Source: JBHEBG01 sp046557915 (GTDB lineage Bacteria; Bacteroidota; Bacteroidia; Flavobacteriales; Flavobacteriaceae). From it: a stretch of DNA of 64,000 nt. The stretch covers positions 620,001 through 684,000 of the forward strand of contig NZ_JBHEBG010000001.1 in the NCBI RefSeq assembly GCF_046557915.1, in the 5' to 3' direction. Positions 30,674 through 40,726 of this stretch are shown here, piece after piece. Made by a program: the position numbers and the translations under genes. The notes beneath the pieces were generated by a model that was not told the DNA's origin, searched no databases, and saw only the letters and a list, made by a program, of their open reading frames with translations. The first letter of the stretch is position 1. Every line of letters starts with the position of its first letter.

Positions 30674-33085
30674 CTATTCTTCCTTAATTCTGTCGCGCTC
30701 TATTTTATCAATATCACGCTGATTATCCACCAATCTAAAATTGCCAAAGTTATAGGTAAGCCCCAAACGAACATATCTGGTTTCTGTTCTTGCAAAAAAG
30801 GAATTGTCCTGGTTTAGGTATCTAGATGTTACCGCGCTATTGGCGGTATTAAAAATATCGTCCGCTGTTAGGCTCATTAACATTTTCTTGTTCCAAAAAG
30901 ACTTTCTAAGCCCTATACTAAGGTTAGAAGTTTCTTCTTGCTTATAAGATCCCTGCAAAAATCCGGACAAATGGGTGAATTTTACTTCCCCTTTAAAGGT
31001 ACCATCCTTGGAAAGGCTTAGGTAATTGGTTAGGTCTATGTAGTATCCGTCAACATTGTTGGTAGCTATTTGATTGTTGCTTTCCAGAGCCAAAAAAGTC
31101 TCATCCTCATGGAAAATAGAAATATAACTATACAGGTAAAGCCACTTGGTTATGGCCTTGCCGTAGTTAAAATCAAATCCGTAGGAAGTGCTCTCCAAAA
31201 CGTTTTGGGTGATGTCCCTTAGGGTTAGGTTTTCATTGTCTTGAAACCCTAAGGTAGAGATGTATTTGCCATTGTCCCTATAGTAAAAATCGAAGAAAAA
31301 TTCTTGGTTTAGGGTGTAGTTCAAATTAAAGTTATTACTGAAATTAGGGACTAGGTCGGGGTTGCCATCCGTAAAATTGTTTTCATTGATAAAATATCTA
31401 AAAGGGTTTAAATCCTCATAACGGGGCCTGGTCAATTTTCTGGAATAATCAAAGGCAAAACTATGATTGATACTTGGGGTAAAAAGGATATTTAGCGTGG
31501 GGAAAAGCTCAAAATACTCTAACCTATTAATGGTAGCCAGGGCCACCGAAGTCCCGGAACTTATGGTATGTTCGGCTCGTAGTCCGGTTTTAAGGCTCCA
31601 TTTGTCCCAGTCATTGGCGATGCTTAGGTAAGCAGCGTATACATCTTCGTCATACAGATAATTGTCGGACAGCGAAGGGTCTAACGTCCGGGCACTATTG
31701 AGTACAGTAAAATAGTTGAGCCCACTTTCAGAATTGATAAAAGAGCCTTTTAGCCCGGTTTCTATACGGGTGCTTCCCGCCATTGTTGAAACATCGAGCT
31801 GGGAGGTAAAAATCTCAATGTCCTGTGCGGCATCGGTTGAAAAACTGAAGTTCCTAATAAAGACATCGTTGGGGTCAAAATAATTGGAACTTGCATCCTG
31901 TGTGCGGTCCAGATTAAATTTGGTATAGTGCCCGTTAACCTGTATCTGTCCTTTTTGTTTAAATCGATGTTTAAACGTAATGTCCCCAGAAAGATTTTTC
32001 CGGTCTTCATCTAGATTACTGTCCGTAGTAAAAATTGAATCCAATACACCGGCACCATTACGGATATCGGTAGTCTGAAAGTTATTGAACTTACGATAGG
32101 GAGAAAGCTGGGCAGAGGAAGTAACATTAAGTTCGTTCCGTTCATCAAATTCATAATCCAAACTTAGGTTTGCACTATGGCTCCTAAACCTCGATGTTCT
32201 ATCAAAAGCCGTGGCCCATCTAGAAAAGATGCCGGTTCCGTCAATAAAGTTGGTTTCACTGGACGTGGTCTTAAAGTCCTTTCTTGGGCTAAACAAATAG
32301 CTTGCGTGCAGGTTCAGCTTTTTGGTTTTATAAAAGTGCGACGTGCCAAAACTGTATTTTGGAAAAACCGCTTGGGTATAGTTAGTGCTTACATTTCCTT
32401 TATACCCCAAAGAAATATTCTTGCTGGTTACTATATTTAGAATTGGGCCGCCTTCGGCATCGTATTTGGCGGGCGGATTACCAATGACCTCTACGGATTT
32501 TATATACTGTCCCTGATAGTTTTCCAACAGTTCCTTAACTTCAAAAGAAGACAGCTGTACCTTTCGGTCGTTGATATATACCGTTGCCGCTTGGTTCCGT
32601 ATCTGTAATTGGTCTTGTAGCACTATTACTCCGGGGGTGCGCTGCAAAATTTCCCAGGAGCTTCCTTGTGACAGTACCGTATTTTCTACATTGAACACCA
32701 ACCGATCTACCTTTCTTTCAACAACCGGCCTGTTAGAAGTTACAACAACCTCGTCTAACATTTCAATCTCCCGATCTATGATCAAAGCACCAATAACAAC
32801 GTCTGCCGAAATATCTATACCCAACAATTTTGAGGTCTTTCCTATATAACTGGCCCTTAGGTAATATACATTTGGAGGTACATTCTGAATGGTAAATTTA
32901 CCGTTCTCATCGGCCGAGGCCCCTTTCACAATAGTGGTGTCCGAAATCCTCAAAACAAATACATTGGCAAAGGGAATGGTATTGTTTTGAGCGTTCTTAA
33001 CCTCTCCTGAGACCAAAAAAGTCTGCGCGCATAGGCCTTGTGAACCGACCAAAGTCAGTATAAAAAGTAGAAAAAGAGGTCTCAC
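30674..33085 (-). CDS. TonB-dependent outer membrane beta-barrel receptor
   Basis: The protein has 803 residues. The signal peptide ends near GLCAQ (residue 20). An N-terminal carboxypeptidase-regulatory-like domain (about 22-105; VSGEVKNAQNNTIPFANVFVL) and a plug (about 115-215; VVERKVDRLVFNVENTVLSQG, RTPGVIVL, VIGNPPAKYDAEGGPILNIVTSKN) are followed by a barrel of alternating strands to the end. This is the OMP_b-brl_3 subgroup whose substrates are largely unknown (peptides, metals or signalling molecules). A full promoter (TTTG, 23 bases, TAGATTTG) precedes it. There is no SusD partner beside it. Confidence 0.9.
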   Translation of the reverse strand: MRPLFLLFILTLVGSQGLCAQTFLVSGEVKNAQNNTIPFANVFVLRISDTTIVKGASADENGKFTIQNVPPNVYYLRASYIGKTSKLLGIDISADVVIGALIIDREIEMLDEVVVTSNRPVVERKVDRLVFNVENTVLSQGSSWEILQRTPGVIVLQDQLQIRNQAATVYINDRKVQLSSFEVKELLENYQGQYIKSVEVIGNPPAKYDAEGGPILNIVTSKNISLGYKGNVSTNYTQAVFPKYSFGTSHFYKTKKLNLHASYLFSPRKDFKTTSSETNFIDGTGIFSRWATAFDRTSRFRSHSANLSLDYEFDERNELNVTSSAQLSPYRKFNNFQTTDIRNGAGVLDSIFTTDSNLDEDRKNLSGDITFKHRFKQKGQIQVNGHYTKFNLDRTQDASSNYFDPNDVFIRNFSFSTDAAQDIEIFTSQLDVSTMAGSTRIETGLKGSFINSESGLNYFTVLNSARTLDPSLSDNYLYDEDVYAAYLSIANDWDKWSLKTGLRAEHTISSGTSVALATINRLEYFELFPTLNILFTPSINHSFAFDYSRKLTRPRYEDLNPFRYFINENNFTDGNPDLVPNFSNNFNLNYTLNQEFFFDFYYRDNGKYISTLGFQDNENLTLRDITQNVLESTSYGFDFNYGKAITKWLYLYSYISIFHEDETFLALESNNQIATNNVDGYYIDLTNYLSLSKDGTFKGEVKFTHLSGFLQGSYKQEETSNLSIGLRKSFWNKKMLMSLTADDIFNTANSAVTSRYLNQDNSFFARTETRYVRLGLTYNFGNFRLVDNQRDIDKIERDRIKEE

Positions 33086-33105
33086 TTAGTACTTGGGTTG
33101 AAAAT

Positions 33106-33140
33106 CAAATCTAACAAAATATTAGTTGTTTCGTTACAAA
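33106..33140 (-). promoter_or_regulatory. Promoter of the outer membrane receptor gene
   Basis: Minus-strand TTTG (33137-33140), a 23-base spacer and TAGATTTG (33106-33113) match the Bacteroidota housekeeping sigma consensus. The predicted start site lies about 15 bases before the start codon. Confidence 0.6.
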
Positions 33141-33203
33141 ACACACAATCTTTGTTGATATTGGATGCCAAAGTTTACCTCAGATTTTATAAACATAAGG
33201 TAG

Positions 33204-33232
33204 ATTGCGGTCTATAAATTAAGTTATATTTG
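33204..33232 (+). promoter_or_regulatory. Promoter of lepA
   Basis: The -7 box TATATTTG (33225-33232) matches TAnnTTTG, and ATTG at 33204-33207 is a weak -33 element 17 bases upstream. A leader of about 60 bases precedes the lepA start codon. Confidence 0.55.
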
Positions 33233-33296
33233 CAGTTGCTTTATGATTTAGTTTTTATTAACCGGATCAAGGGTAAAGCAATTCTATGTAATGGCT

Positions 33297-35093
33297 ATGA
33301 AAAAAATTAGAAACTTCTGTATCATCGCCCATATTGATCATGGTAAAAGTACCTTGGCAGATAGGTTGTTGGACTTTACCGGTTCGGTTACCGAAAGGGA
33401 GAAACAAGATCAGTTGTTGGACACCATGGATTTGGAACGCGAACGCGGGATAACCATAAAGAGCCATGCCATTCAGATGGATTATGTCTATAAAGGGGAA
33501 TCTTATATCCTTAATTTAATAGACACCCCCGGGCATGTAGATTTTTCATATGAAGTTTCCCGTTCCATAGCGGCCTGCGAGGGAGCCTTGCTTGTTGTTG
33601 ATGCAGCACAAAGCATACAGGCCCAAACAATTAGCAACCTGTACCTTGCCCTAGAGAACGATTTGGAAATTATTCCTGTCCTTAACAAAGTAGACCTCCC
33701 AAGTGCAAGTCCTGAAGAGGTAACGGACGATATTGTAGATCTGCTTGGATGCAAACCAGAGGATGTTATCCCTGCCAGCGCCAAAGCTGGGATAGGGATC
33801 GAAGAAATCCTAAGTGCCATCATAGAATTGGTACCCCCACCTTCCGGTAATTTGGAGGAGCCGTTGCAAGCCCTGGTTTTCGATTCAGTTTATAACCCCT
33901 TCCGCGGCGTGGAAACCTATTTTAAAGTAATCAATGGAGAAATAAAAAAGGGGCAAAAGATTAAATTTATAGCCACCGACAAAAGTTATTTTGCAGATGA
34001 AGTTGGCACCTTGAAACTTACCCAGGTTCCCAAACAGAGTATAAAGGCAGGGGATGTTGGTTATCTGATTACCGGGATAAAGGATGCAAGGGAAGTAAAA
34101 GTAGGTGATACCATTACCGATGCCGCAAAGCCTACCCAAAATGCCATTGAAGGTTTTGAGGATGTTAAACCGATGGTCTTTGCTGGGATCTACCCTGTAG
34201 ATACCGAAGACTTTGAAGAGCTTAGGTCTTCCATGGAAAAATTGCAGTTGAACGATGCTTCCTTGGTGTTTACTGCAGAGAGTAGTGCTGCCCTAGGTTT
34301 TGGTTTCCGCTGTGGGTTTTTGGGCATGCTGCACATGGAAATTATACAGGAACGTTTAGAACGGGAGTTTGACATGACCGTAATTACCACGGTGCCCAAC
34401 GTTAGCTACCATGCGTATACGAGAAAGAACCCGGAAACTCCTTTGATAGTTAATAATCCTACCGATCTTCCTGATCCTTCTACCGTAGACCGGGTAGAAG
34501 AACCTTATATAAAGGCCACGATAATCACTAAATCAGATTTTGTAGGTAACGTAATGTCCTTATGTATAGAAAAACGCGGACAGATCACCAACCAGACCTA
34601 CCTTACCACAGAGCGCGTAGAACTCAATTTTGATATGCCTTTGGCCGAGATTGTATTTGATTTCTATGATCGTTTAAAAACGGTATCCAAGGGGTATGCT
34701 TCGTTTGATTATGCGCCTATTGGTATGCGCGTTTCCAAATTGGTGCGAGTAGATATTCTCTTAAACGCACAGCCAGTAGATGCCCTCTCTGCCCTAATAC
34801 ATTTTGATAATGCCACCAATATTGGTAAAAAAATGTGCGAAAAGCTAAAGGAACTTATTCCAAGACAGCAGTTCGATATCCCAATACAAGCGGCCATTGG
34901 ATCTAAGATTATATCCAGGGAAACCATTAAGGCCCTCCGAAAAGATGTTACCGCCAAATGTTATGGGGGCGATATCTCCCGAAAGCGGAAGCTCTTGGAA
35001 AAGCAGAAAAAAGGTAAAAAAAGGATGCGTCAGGTAGGTAATGTAGAAATACCACAGCAAGCCTTTATGGCCGTTTTAAAATTAAACGACTAA
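33297..35093 (+). CDS. lepA: Elongation factor 4 (LepA)
   Basis: The protein has 598 residues from ATG at 33297; ATG at 33291 would add only two residues (MAMKKIRN). GTPase motifs are intact: AHIDHGKST (P-loop), RERGITIKSHA, DTPGHVDF and NKVDLPSA. The LepA-specific C-terminal domain is present (FHDNAT-like SALIHFDNATNIGKKMCEKLKELIPRQ and KRKLLEKQKKGKKRMRQVG). It back-translocates or remodels ribosomes during stress or initiation. The gene stands alone in a divergent arrangement with the outer membrane receptor. Confidence 0.97.
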   Translation: MKKIRNFCIIAHIDHGKSTLADRLLDFTGSVTEREKQDQLLDTMDLERERGITIKSHAIQMDYVYKGESYILNLIDTPGHVDFSYEVSRSIAACEGALLVVDAAQSIQAQTISNLYLALENDLEIIPVLNKVDLPSASPEEVTDDIVDLLGCKPEDVIPASAKAGIGIEEILSAIIELVPPPSGNLEEPLQALVFDSVYNPFRGVETYFKVINGEIKKGQKIKFIATDKSYFADEVGTLKLTQVPKQSIKAGDVGYLITGIKDAREVKVGDTITDAAKPTQNAIEGFEDVKPMVFAGIYPVDTEDFEELRSSMEKLQLNDASLVFTAESSAALGFGFRCGFLGMLHMEIIQERLEREFDMTVITTVPNVSYHAYTRKNPETPLIVNNPTDLPDPSTVDRVEEPYIKATIITKSDFVGNVMSLCIEKRGQITNQTYLTTERVELNFDMPLAEIVFDFYDRLKTVSKGYASFDYAPIGMRVSKLVRVDILLNAQPVDALSALIHFDNATNIGKKMCEKLKELIPRQQFDIPIQAAIGSKIISRETIKALRKDVTAKCYGGDISRKRKLLEKQKKGKKRMRQVGNVEIPQQAFMAVLKLND

Positions 35094-35122
35094 AAGGCCG
35101 CTTACTACTCCTTGTACTTCAA

Positions 35123-35365
35123 TTATTGCCCGACGCAAATTAAGTCTACAAAAGCTTGGGGAGATAATCCCAGTAACTGCTCGGATGAAATGGTATCCGT
35201 TTCGTCTCCAGAAGTAAATGTAAAAGTATCATCGCCATTATCGCAAATCTCAACTTTTTGCCCTTCTACGGAACAAGATCTACAATCGCCGTCATCGTTA
35301 TCGCTAGAACATCCTGCGTATAACAAAATTGAGGCCAAGGCCAAAAATGTGATGGGGTTTTTCAT
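35123..35365 (-). CDS. Small Cys-rich lipoprotein
   Basis: The protein has 80 residues. A lipobox (LLYAGCSS, Cys at about 19) is followed by an acidic DNDDGD linker and CRSCSVEGQKVEICDNGDDT, with C-terminal LICVGQ. Five Cys remain after the lipid-anchored one or nearby, suggesting disulfides. No function is recognised. It is convergent with lepA. Confidence 0.75.
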   Translation of the reverse strand: MKNPITFLALASILLYAGCSSDNDDGDCRSCSVEGQKVEICDNGDDTFTFTSGDETDTISSEQLLGLSPQAFVDLICVGQ

Positions 35366-35495
35366 GGGGTTTGGTTTGGGGTTAAAAAATTCAGCTTGAA
35401 AATAACGGGCCAGGCATTAACATATTGTCAATTGTGGAGTTATTGATCCGTATTTGTTGTGAATAAAAAAGAATGTGTTGTAAAAGACAGTACGG

Positions 35496-37349
35496 TTAGC
35501 CAACGTCCTTGGATAGGTTAAGCCGATCCAAATCAAACATTTTGCCCATATAGACCAGTTTGTACCCTTTTCGTATATCATTGAACTCGGTGCTAAAGGA
35601 AGATATAATTTTTAAATCGCCTTCCAGGGTCTTTAAAAAAACAGGTACAATGTCTATATCGGCCTTGGTAATAGCTATAAGGCTATCGTAATGTTCCTTT
35701 CCTTTGAGAGTTACCTCGTGTACAGCAGGATATTTTCTGGCGGTATCCGTTAACCGTATAAAGTCGTCCGTATGGGAAAAGAGCCCCTCTTTTGGGTTGT
35801 TATCAGGGTTGTTCATTTCGTCCGTGTTCACTAGGCGGAAAGAGCCGTTTTCGCCAAATTGTTTTTTAAACTTCTCAATGGCATAGGTGTTTATTTCCGC
35901 ATTGCCCGTTAGTGCCATTAAATACCCCATATCGTTCAATTCGATATTATCTGCTAAGGTATCCGAATAAATATTGGCGGTTATGGCCTCCAATCCCAAC
36001 CGCTTTGCCTTTTCAACATTGGTGGGGTTGTTGTCTATAAGCACCACATGCCTATTGTTCTTCATGAGGTAATTCCCAATGAGCCTGGAAACTTTAGAGG
36101 CGCCAATAATCAAAATCCCTTCGGATTTGGTAAGAAAAACTCCGATAAGTTTCGAAAACATCCTTGCTGTGGTAGCGTTGAGAAGCACTGTTCCCAGCAC
36201 AATCATAAAGACCAGCGGGGTTATATATTCCGCGCCCGGCTCGCCTTTGGCCAGCAGTTTGGATCCAAAGAGCGAAGCGATGCCCGCAGCAACTATTCCT
36301 CTTGGGCCTACCCATCCTATGAACAGTTTTTCGTTAAGTTTTAAAGAAGAACCTTGTGTGCTTAAAAATACCCCAAGTGGCCTTATCAAGAAAACGATGA
36401 CTGCAAACAACCAGACCGTATTCCAATTGTACAATAATTCTAGGTCGGTTATATTAATGTTAGCCGCCAAGAGAATGAAAAGAATGGATATTAGGAGTAC
36501 ACTTAAAGATTCTTTAAAATAGAGCAACTCCTTTAAGTTTGGCAAATTCATGTTGCCCATGACCATGCCCATGACCACCACGGCCAAAAGGCCCGATTCG
36601 TGAGCAAAAATATCCGACTCCACAAATACCAAAAGCACCACGGAAAGGGAAACTACATTCAGTAAATAATGGGGAATCAGGTTCTTTTTAATGGCAAAGG
36701 CCAAAGCGTGGGCAAAGGTAAATCCAAAGGTAGTGCCAAAGAGTAATATCTTGCCAAATTCTATCAGGGCGGTCATTGTATATGCTTCGCTTTCTCCAAC
36801 GCTAATAAACTCAAATACCAATACCGCTACCAAGGCTCCAATAGGGTCTATAAGGATTCCTTCCCATTTTAAAACCGCCGAAACATCCTTTTTTAATGGA
36901 ATGTTCCTTAGGATAGGGGTTATTACCGTAGGTCCGGTAACTATGATAAGGGCAGAAAATAAAAAAGAGATTTTCCAGCTAAGGCCAAAAAAATAGTGAG
37001 CCGTAAAACCTGCGCCGAAAAAAGTGACTATAGACCCAACGGTAATCAATTTGGTGATAACGGGGCCTACGTTGACGATCTCTGATCGCCTTAAAGTGAG
37101 ACCTCCCTCAAAAAGTATAATACTAATGGCCAAGGAAACAAAGTAATAGAGTCCTTCTCCGGGAAACAAGCCTTTTTCACCATTCCAAATAGGTTCTATA
37201 AGCTTACCGCCGTCATCGGTAAACAAGGTGGCTATTGGGCCCACCAATAAGCCTATCAAGATTAAAGGCAAAATTGCAGGCAATTTTAAACGCCAAGCGA
37301 ACCATTGGGCAATAATTCCCAGTATTATTATTCCGGCCAATTCTAGCAT
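35496..37349 (-). CDS. CPA1-type Na+(K+)/H+ antiporter with TrkA-N domain
   Basis: The protein has 617 residues. About 12 membrane helices (1-400) include the exchanger motif SALIIVTGPTVITPILRN and the LKWEGILIDPIGALVAV region with the transport-critical Asp. From about 405 a Rossmann RCK/TrkA-N fold follows (GILIIGASKVSRLIGNYLM then HVVLIDNNP), which binds NAD(H) or nucleotides and gates transport, and a short TrkA_C-like end. It should exchange cations for protons, useful in marine salinity. A same-strand APC transporter lies 55 bases upstream. Confidence 0.9.
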   Translation of the reverse strand: MLELAGIIILGIIAQWFAWRLKLPAILPLILIGLLVGPIATLFTDDGGKLIEPIWNGEKGLFPGEGLYYFVSLAISIILFEGGLTLRRSEIVNVGPVITKLITVGSIVTFFGAGFTAHYFFGLSWKISFLFSALIIVTGPTVITPILRNIPLKKDVSAVLKWEGILIDPIGALVAVLVFEFISVGESEAYTMTALIEFGKILLFGTTFGFTFAHALAFAIKKNLIPHYLLNVVSLSVVLLVFVESDIFAHESGLLAVVVMGMVMGNMNLPNLKELLYFKESLSVLLISILFILLAANINITDLELLYNWNTVWLFAVIVFLIRPLGVFLSTQGSSLKLNEKLFIGWVGPRGIVAAGIASLFGSKLLAKGEPGAEYITPLVFMIVLGTVLLNATTARMFSKLIGVFLTKSEGILIIGASKVSRLIGNYLMKNNRHVVLIDNNPTNVEKAKRLGLEAITANIYSDTLADNIELNDMGYLMALTGNAEINTYAIEKFKKQFGENGSFRLVNTDEMNNPDNNPKEGLFSHTDDFIRLTDTARKYPAVHEVTLKGKEHYDSLIAITKADIDIVPVFLKTLEGDLKIISSFSTEFNDIRKGYKLVYMGKMFDLDRLNLSKDVG

Positions 37350-37404
37350 CTAACCCTTTTTTTATAAAAATACTAATAAAATTGTTCTATGTCGCGATCA
37401 TAAA

Positions 37405-39609
37405 TTAGTTGTCCCTCATTGTTAGCCGTAAAACCGAACAGGCCGATTTTTCGGTATACATATCCTTTCCGGTCCCAAAAAGCACGCTGATCCAATTGTC
37501 TTTTTGAGGGGTTCCCAAAATAAGAAGGTCATAACTTGCCGAGGCCTTGGAAATGGCTGTAATAGAATCGTCATTAACCACTATTTCTACTTTGCTTTTT
37601 GTTCTGGCCTTTTCCAGTAATTTTTGGGAGGTTTCCTCCATTTGGCGTATTGCTGTATTGTCCATACTTTCTGGAACCACGTGTAAAAGCGTTAGGGAAG
37701 CATTATAGAACTGACATATCCTATCTGCCACGGCAATAAAGTTCTTGTCCTTCCTTCCGGGACGTAAGGCCAATAAAACCCTGCTGATATAACGTACCCC
37801 ATCATCCTTGAAAAGGGCAAAGTCAGAATTTATATGGGTTAACAACCAGCCGATAGGATTACTTACCAAGATACCGCTGTGGGCCCTGCCGTTCCACCCC
37901 ATTACCAGCCAATCGCAATGGGTTTGATCACTGAGCTCATGAATGGTGTCCGAAATCTCGTGGGTTACCACCGCTTCAAAATCTATTTCTATCTCCTTGG
38001 ATTGTCCCAAGCGGGCTATACGCCTTTCCAAGGAAAGAATCCTCGGGTTTTCCTCTACAAAGGCATCCAAAAAAGTTTGGTTGGGTACTTCGGTAATATT
38101 AACCGCCTGTATTTTTTTCTTTTTATTGATGGCCGCGCCAATTTCTACCAGCATTTCGGGCGATTTTTCATTACCCAATAACGCTACCGCTACACCGGCA
38201 TCCGATGCCAACTTGCCATCCAAATTCTGGTTGTTGCCCGATTGATTTTGCCTATACGTAATTTGTTTGTTGTCCTTTCTTTTGTAGAAAAGATATAGTG
38301 CCGGGCGATGCCCATATTTGCGAAGAATACCCGTACGCGTGGCATTCTTTCCAAAAAAATAATAGATGCCATATCCGATAACAAAAATACTAAGGACCGC
38401 AATAAAAGGACCGCGCCCCAGAAAGACCAAAAGCACAATTCCGCTGATTATACCAAACAATTGTACAAAAGGATATAAAGGCGATCTAAAAGGGGGGTTA
38501 TACCATTGCGCCGCTGTTTCTCTTAAAACAATTACGCAGGCGTTCACCAAAATGAACATCATTACCATAAAGGCACTTGCCAACTTAGCTATTTTTTCTA
38601 CATCAAGAAATAAAATAACCAATGCCATTATTATGCAGGTCATCACAATAGTAACAACAGGCGTTAAATATTTGGAATGTATTTTACCCATAAACTTGGG
38701 CAGCAAACTATCTATTGCCATGGCAAAAGGAAAGCGGGAAGCGGCCAGCACTCCGGAATTGGCCATTGAAATAAGCGTTATGATACCCACCCCTGCCGCA
38801 ATATAGCCCACATAGGTGCCTCCCAACAAATTGGCTATGGTGTAAATAGGTCTAATATCCCTTTCCAGAGCTTCCATAGGAATATTGCCCACAAGCACAA
38901 AGGCAACAAAAACATAAATTGTGGCCATAATGATCAGCGAAAAAATCATAGCTCTTGGTAAATTCTTGCTAGGATTCTTTATCTCACCGGCTATTGCCGC
39001 TACCTTGGTAACACCGGCATAGGAAATATACACAAAGGCCACGGTAGAGACCAGGCCCATGTTTCCCTTCAGCATAAAAGGCTCCAACAAGGCAGGGGAA
39101 ACCTTAGGAAGCCCAAAAACCAAGATCAGTCCAAGTGTAATTACACTGATGGAGACAATTACAATTTGGACCTTGCCCACTTTCTTTACGCCAAAAATGT
39201 TTAGAAAGAGTATAATCAGCAGAAAAACAAGTGCTATATATTTTGTAAGCCCATTTTCGATATTTACCAAAATTGATAGATACGCCCCAAAACCAACAAG
39301 TGCAAAAGAACTTTTAAGAAGTAGGGATAGCCAGAGTCCTATGCCTGCAATTGTACCAAAAAACGGCCCAAAGGCCCTTTCGATATACACATAAGTTCCG
39401 CCAGATGATGGCATGGCGGTGGCCAATTCGGATTTGGATAATGCAGCGGGAAGAATGCATAAGGCCGCCAACAAATAGGCAAGCCATAGGGAAGATCCTG
39501 TCTTCGCAGCCGCCAAACCGGGTAATACAAAAATGCCGCTGCCCAGCATGCCGCCTATACTGATCGCTATCACGGAAGTCAACGACAAGCTGCGTTCTAA
39601 TTTCCTCAA
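37405..39609 (-). CDS. APC-family amino acid transporter with two C-terminal Usp domains
   Basis: The protein has 734 residues. The N-terminal 430 residues have 12 membrane helices with SIGGMLGSGIFVLPGLAAAKTG in helix 1, the APC substrate-binding segment. Two universal stress protein folds follow (about 455-590 and 600-734); the second ends in LLILGTPQKDNWISVLFGTGKDMYTEKSACSVLRL, which has a nucleotide-loop-like GTxxxxxW/G pattern. ATP or cyclic nucleotide binding by the Usp part would regulate import. The substrate is unknown. It is divergent from the MBL gene and probably co-transcribed with the antiporter. Confidence 0.9.
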   Translation of the reverse strand: MRKLERSLSLTSVIAISIGGMLGSGIFVLPGLAAAKTGSSLWLAYLLAALCILPAALSKSELATAMPSSGGTYVYIERAFGPFFGTIAGIGLWLSLLLKSSFALVGFGAYLSILVNIENGLTKYIALVFLLIILFLNIFGVKKVGKVQIVIVSISVITLGLILVFGLPKVSPALLEPFMLKGNMGLVSTVAFVYISYAGVTKVAAIAGEIKNPSKNLPRAMIFSLIIMATIYVFVAFVLVGNIPMEALERDIRPIYTIANLLGGTYVGYIAAGVGIITLISMANSGVLAASRFPFAMAIDSLLPKFMGKIHSKYLTPVVTIVMTCIIMALVILFLDVEKIAKLASAFMVMMFILVNACVIVLRETAAQWYNPPFRSPLYPFVQLFGIISGIVLLVFLGRGPFIAVLSIFVIGYGIYYFFGKNATRTGILRKYGHRPALYLFYKRKDNKQITYRQNQSGNNQNLDGKLASDAGVAVALLGNEKSPEMLVEIGAAINKKKKIQAVNITEVPNQTFLDAFVEENPRILSLERRIARLGQSKEIEIDFEAVVTHEISDTIHELSDQTHCDWLVMGWNGRAHSGILVSNPIGWLLTHINSDFALFKDDGVRYISRVLLALRPGRKDKNFIAVADRICQFYNASLTLLHVVPESMDNTAIRQMEETSQKLLEKARTKSKVEIVVNDDSITAISKASASYDLLILGTPQKDNWISVLFGTGKDMYTEKSACSVLRLTMRDN

Positions 39610-39719
39610 ATCACTCTAGAATTAACTCTAAAAATAGGCTTTTTTTTAACAATTCATAATATCTAAAATATGTAGTTGAAGATTAACCGGTTCCCTATGG
39701 ATTTATTAATTTGCAAAGC

Positions 39720-40580
39720 ATGAGGTTATACCCTATAGAAACCGGAAATTTTAAGCTAGATGGCGGGGCCATGTTCGGCGTGGTTCCAAAATCGCTTTGG
39801 AGCAAGACCAATCCTGCCGATTCAAACAATATGATCGATATTGCCGGACGGTGTTTATTGATCGAAGATGGGGATCGACTTACTTTGATAGACACCGGAA
39901 TGGGAAATAAACAATCCGATAAATTCTTTAGTTATTACTACAAATGGGGCAACCACTCTTTAGATGCCTCACTCAAAAAAGCCGGATTCCACAGCGATGA
40001 CATTACCGATGTCTTTATGACCCATTTACACTTCGATCACTGTGGCGGAAGCGTACAATGGAATAAAAACAGGACAGGGTACGAGCCGGCCTTTAAAAAT
40101 GCCGTATTCTGGACCAATGAATCGCATTGGGCATGGGCAACGGAGCCCAATCAGCGAGAGAAAGCTTCTTTTCTAAAGGAAAATCTTTTGCCAATGCAAG
40201 AAAGTGGTCAACTTAAATTTATAGCCAAAGAAAACACTGGTTTCATCACCGGTTCCGAGTTGAACTTTGACATTCTTTGTGTTGATGGCCATACAGAAAA
40301 ACAGATGCTTCCACATATTCAGTATCAGGGAAAAACCTTGGTCTTTGTAGCAGATCTTATCCCTACCCTTGGGCATTTGCCCGTTCCTTATGTAATGGGG
40401 TACGATACTAGGCCGCTGCTTACCTTGGACGAAAAGAGCAAATTTTTACAAAAGGCCATAGCCAATAATTATTACCTGTTTTTTGAGCACGATGCCACTA
40501 ATGAAATCTGTACCCTTCAAAATACCGAAAAGGGGGTAAGGGTAAAAGAAACCCATACCTTTAATGAACTTTTCACTTAA
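39720..40580 (+). CDS. MBL-fold metallo-hydrolase
   Basis: The protein has 286 residues from ATG at 39720 (an upstream TTG at 39711 would add three residues). LTLIDTGMG is followed by MTHLHFDHCGG (H102, H104, D106, H107), the zinc site of the metallo-beta-lactamase fold. DGHTEKQMLPHI and FFEHDAT supply the later ligands. The layout resembles lactonase/hydrolase subfamilies with no signal peptide. The substrate is unknown. It is monocistronic and divergent from the APC transporter. Confidence 0.87.
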   Translation: MRLYPIETGNFKLDGGAMFGVVPKSLWSKTNPADSNNMIDIAGRCLLIEDGDRLTLIDTGMGNKQSDKFFSYYYKWGNHSLDASLKKAGFHSDDITDVFMTHLHFDHCGGSVQWNKNRTGYEPAFKNAVFWTNESHWAWATEPNQREKASFLKENLLPMQESGQLKFIAKENTGFITGSELNFDILCVDGHTEKQMLPHIQYQGKTLVFVADLIPTLGHLPVPYVMGYDTRPLLTLDEKSKFLQKAIANNYYLFFEHDATNEICTLQNTEKGVRVKETHTFNELFT

Positions 40581-40726
40581 AAGCACTAAGGTTCTCTTTT
40601 TAATCATAATGAAATGCTACCAATTTTATGATTTTTTAACGGGTGGGGCTATCAGTTTACGGCCCCATGTTGGTGGAAATTTGTACATTACGGGCGCAAA
40701 AATGTATACTATTTAAATCTTAATAT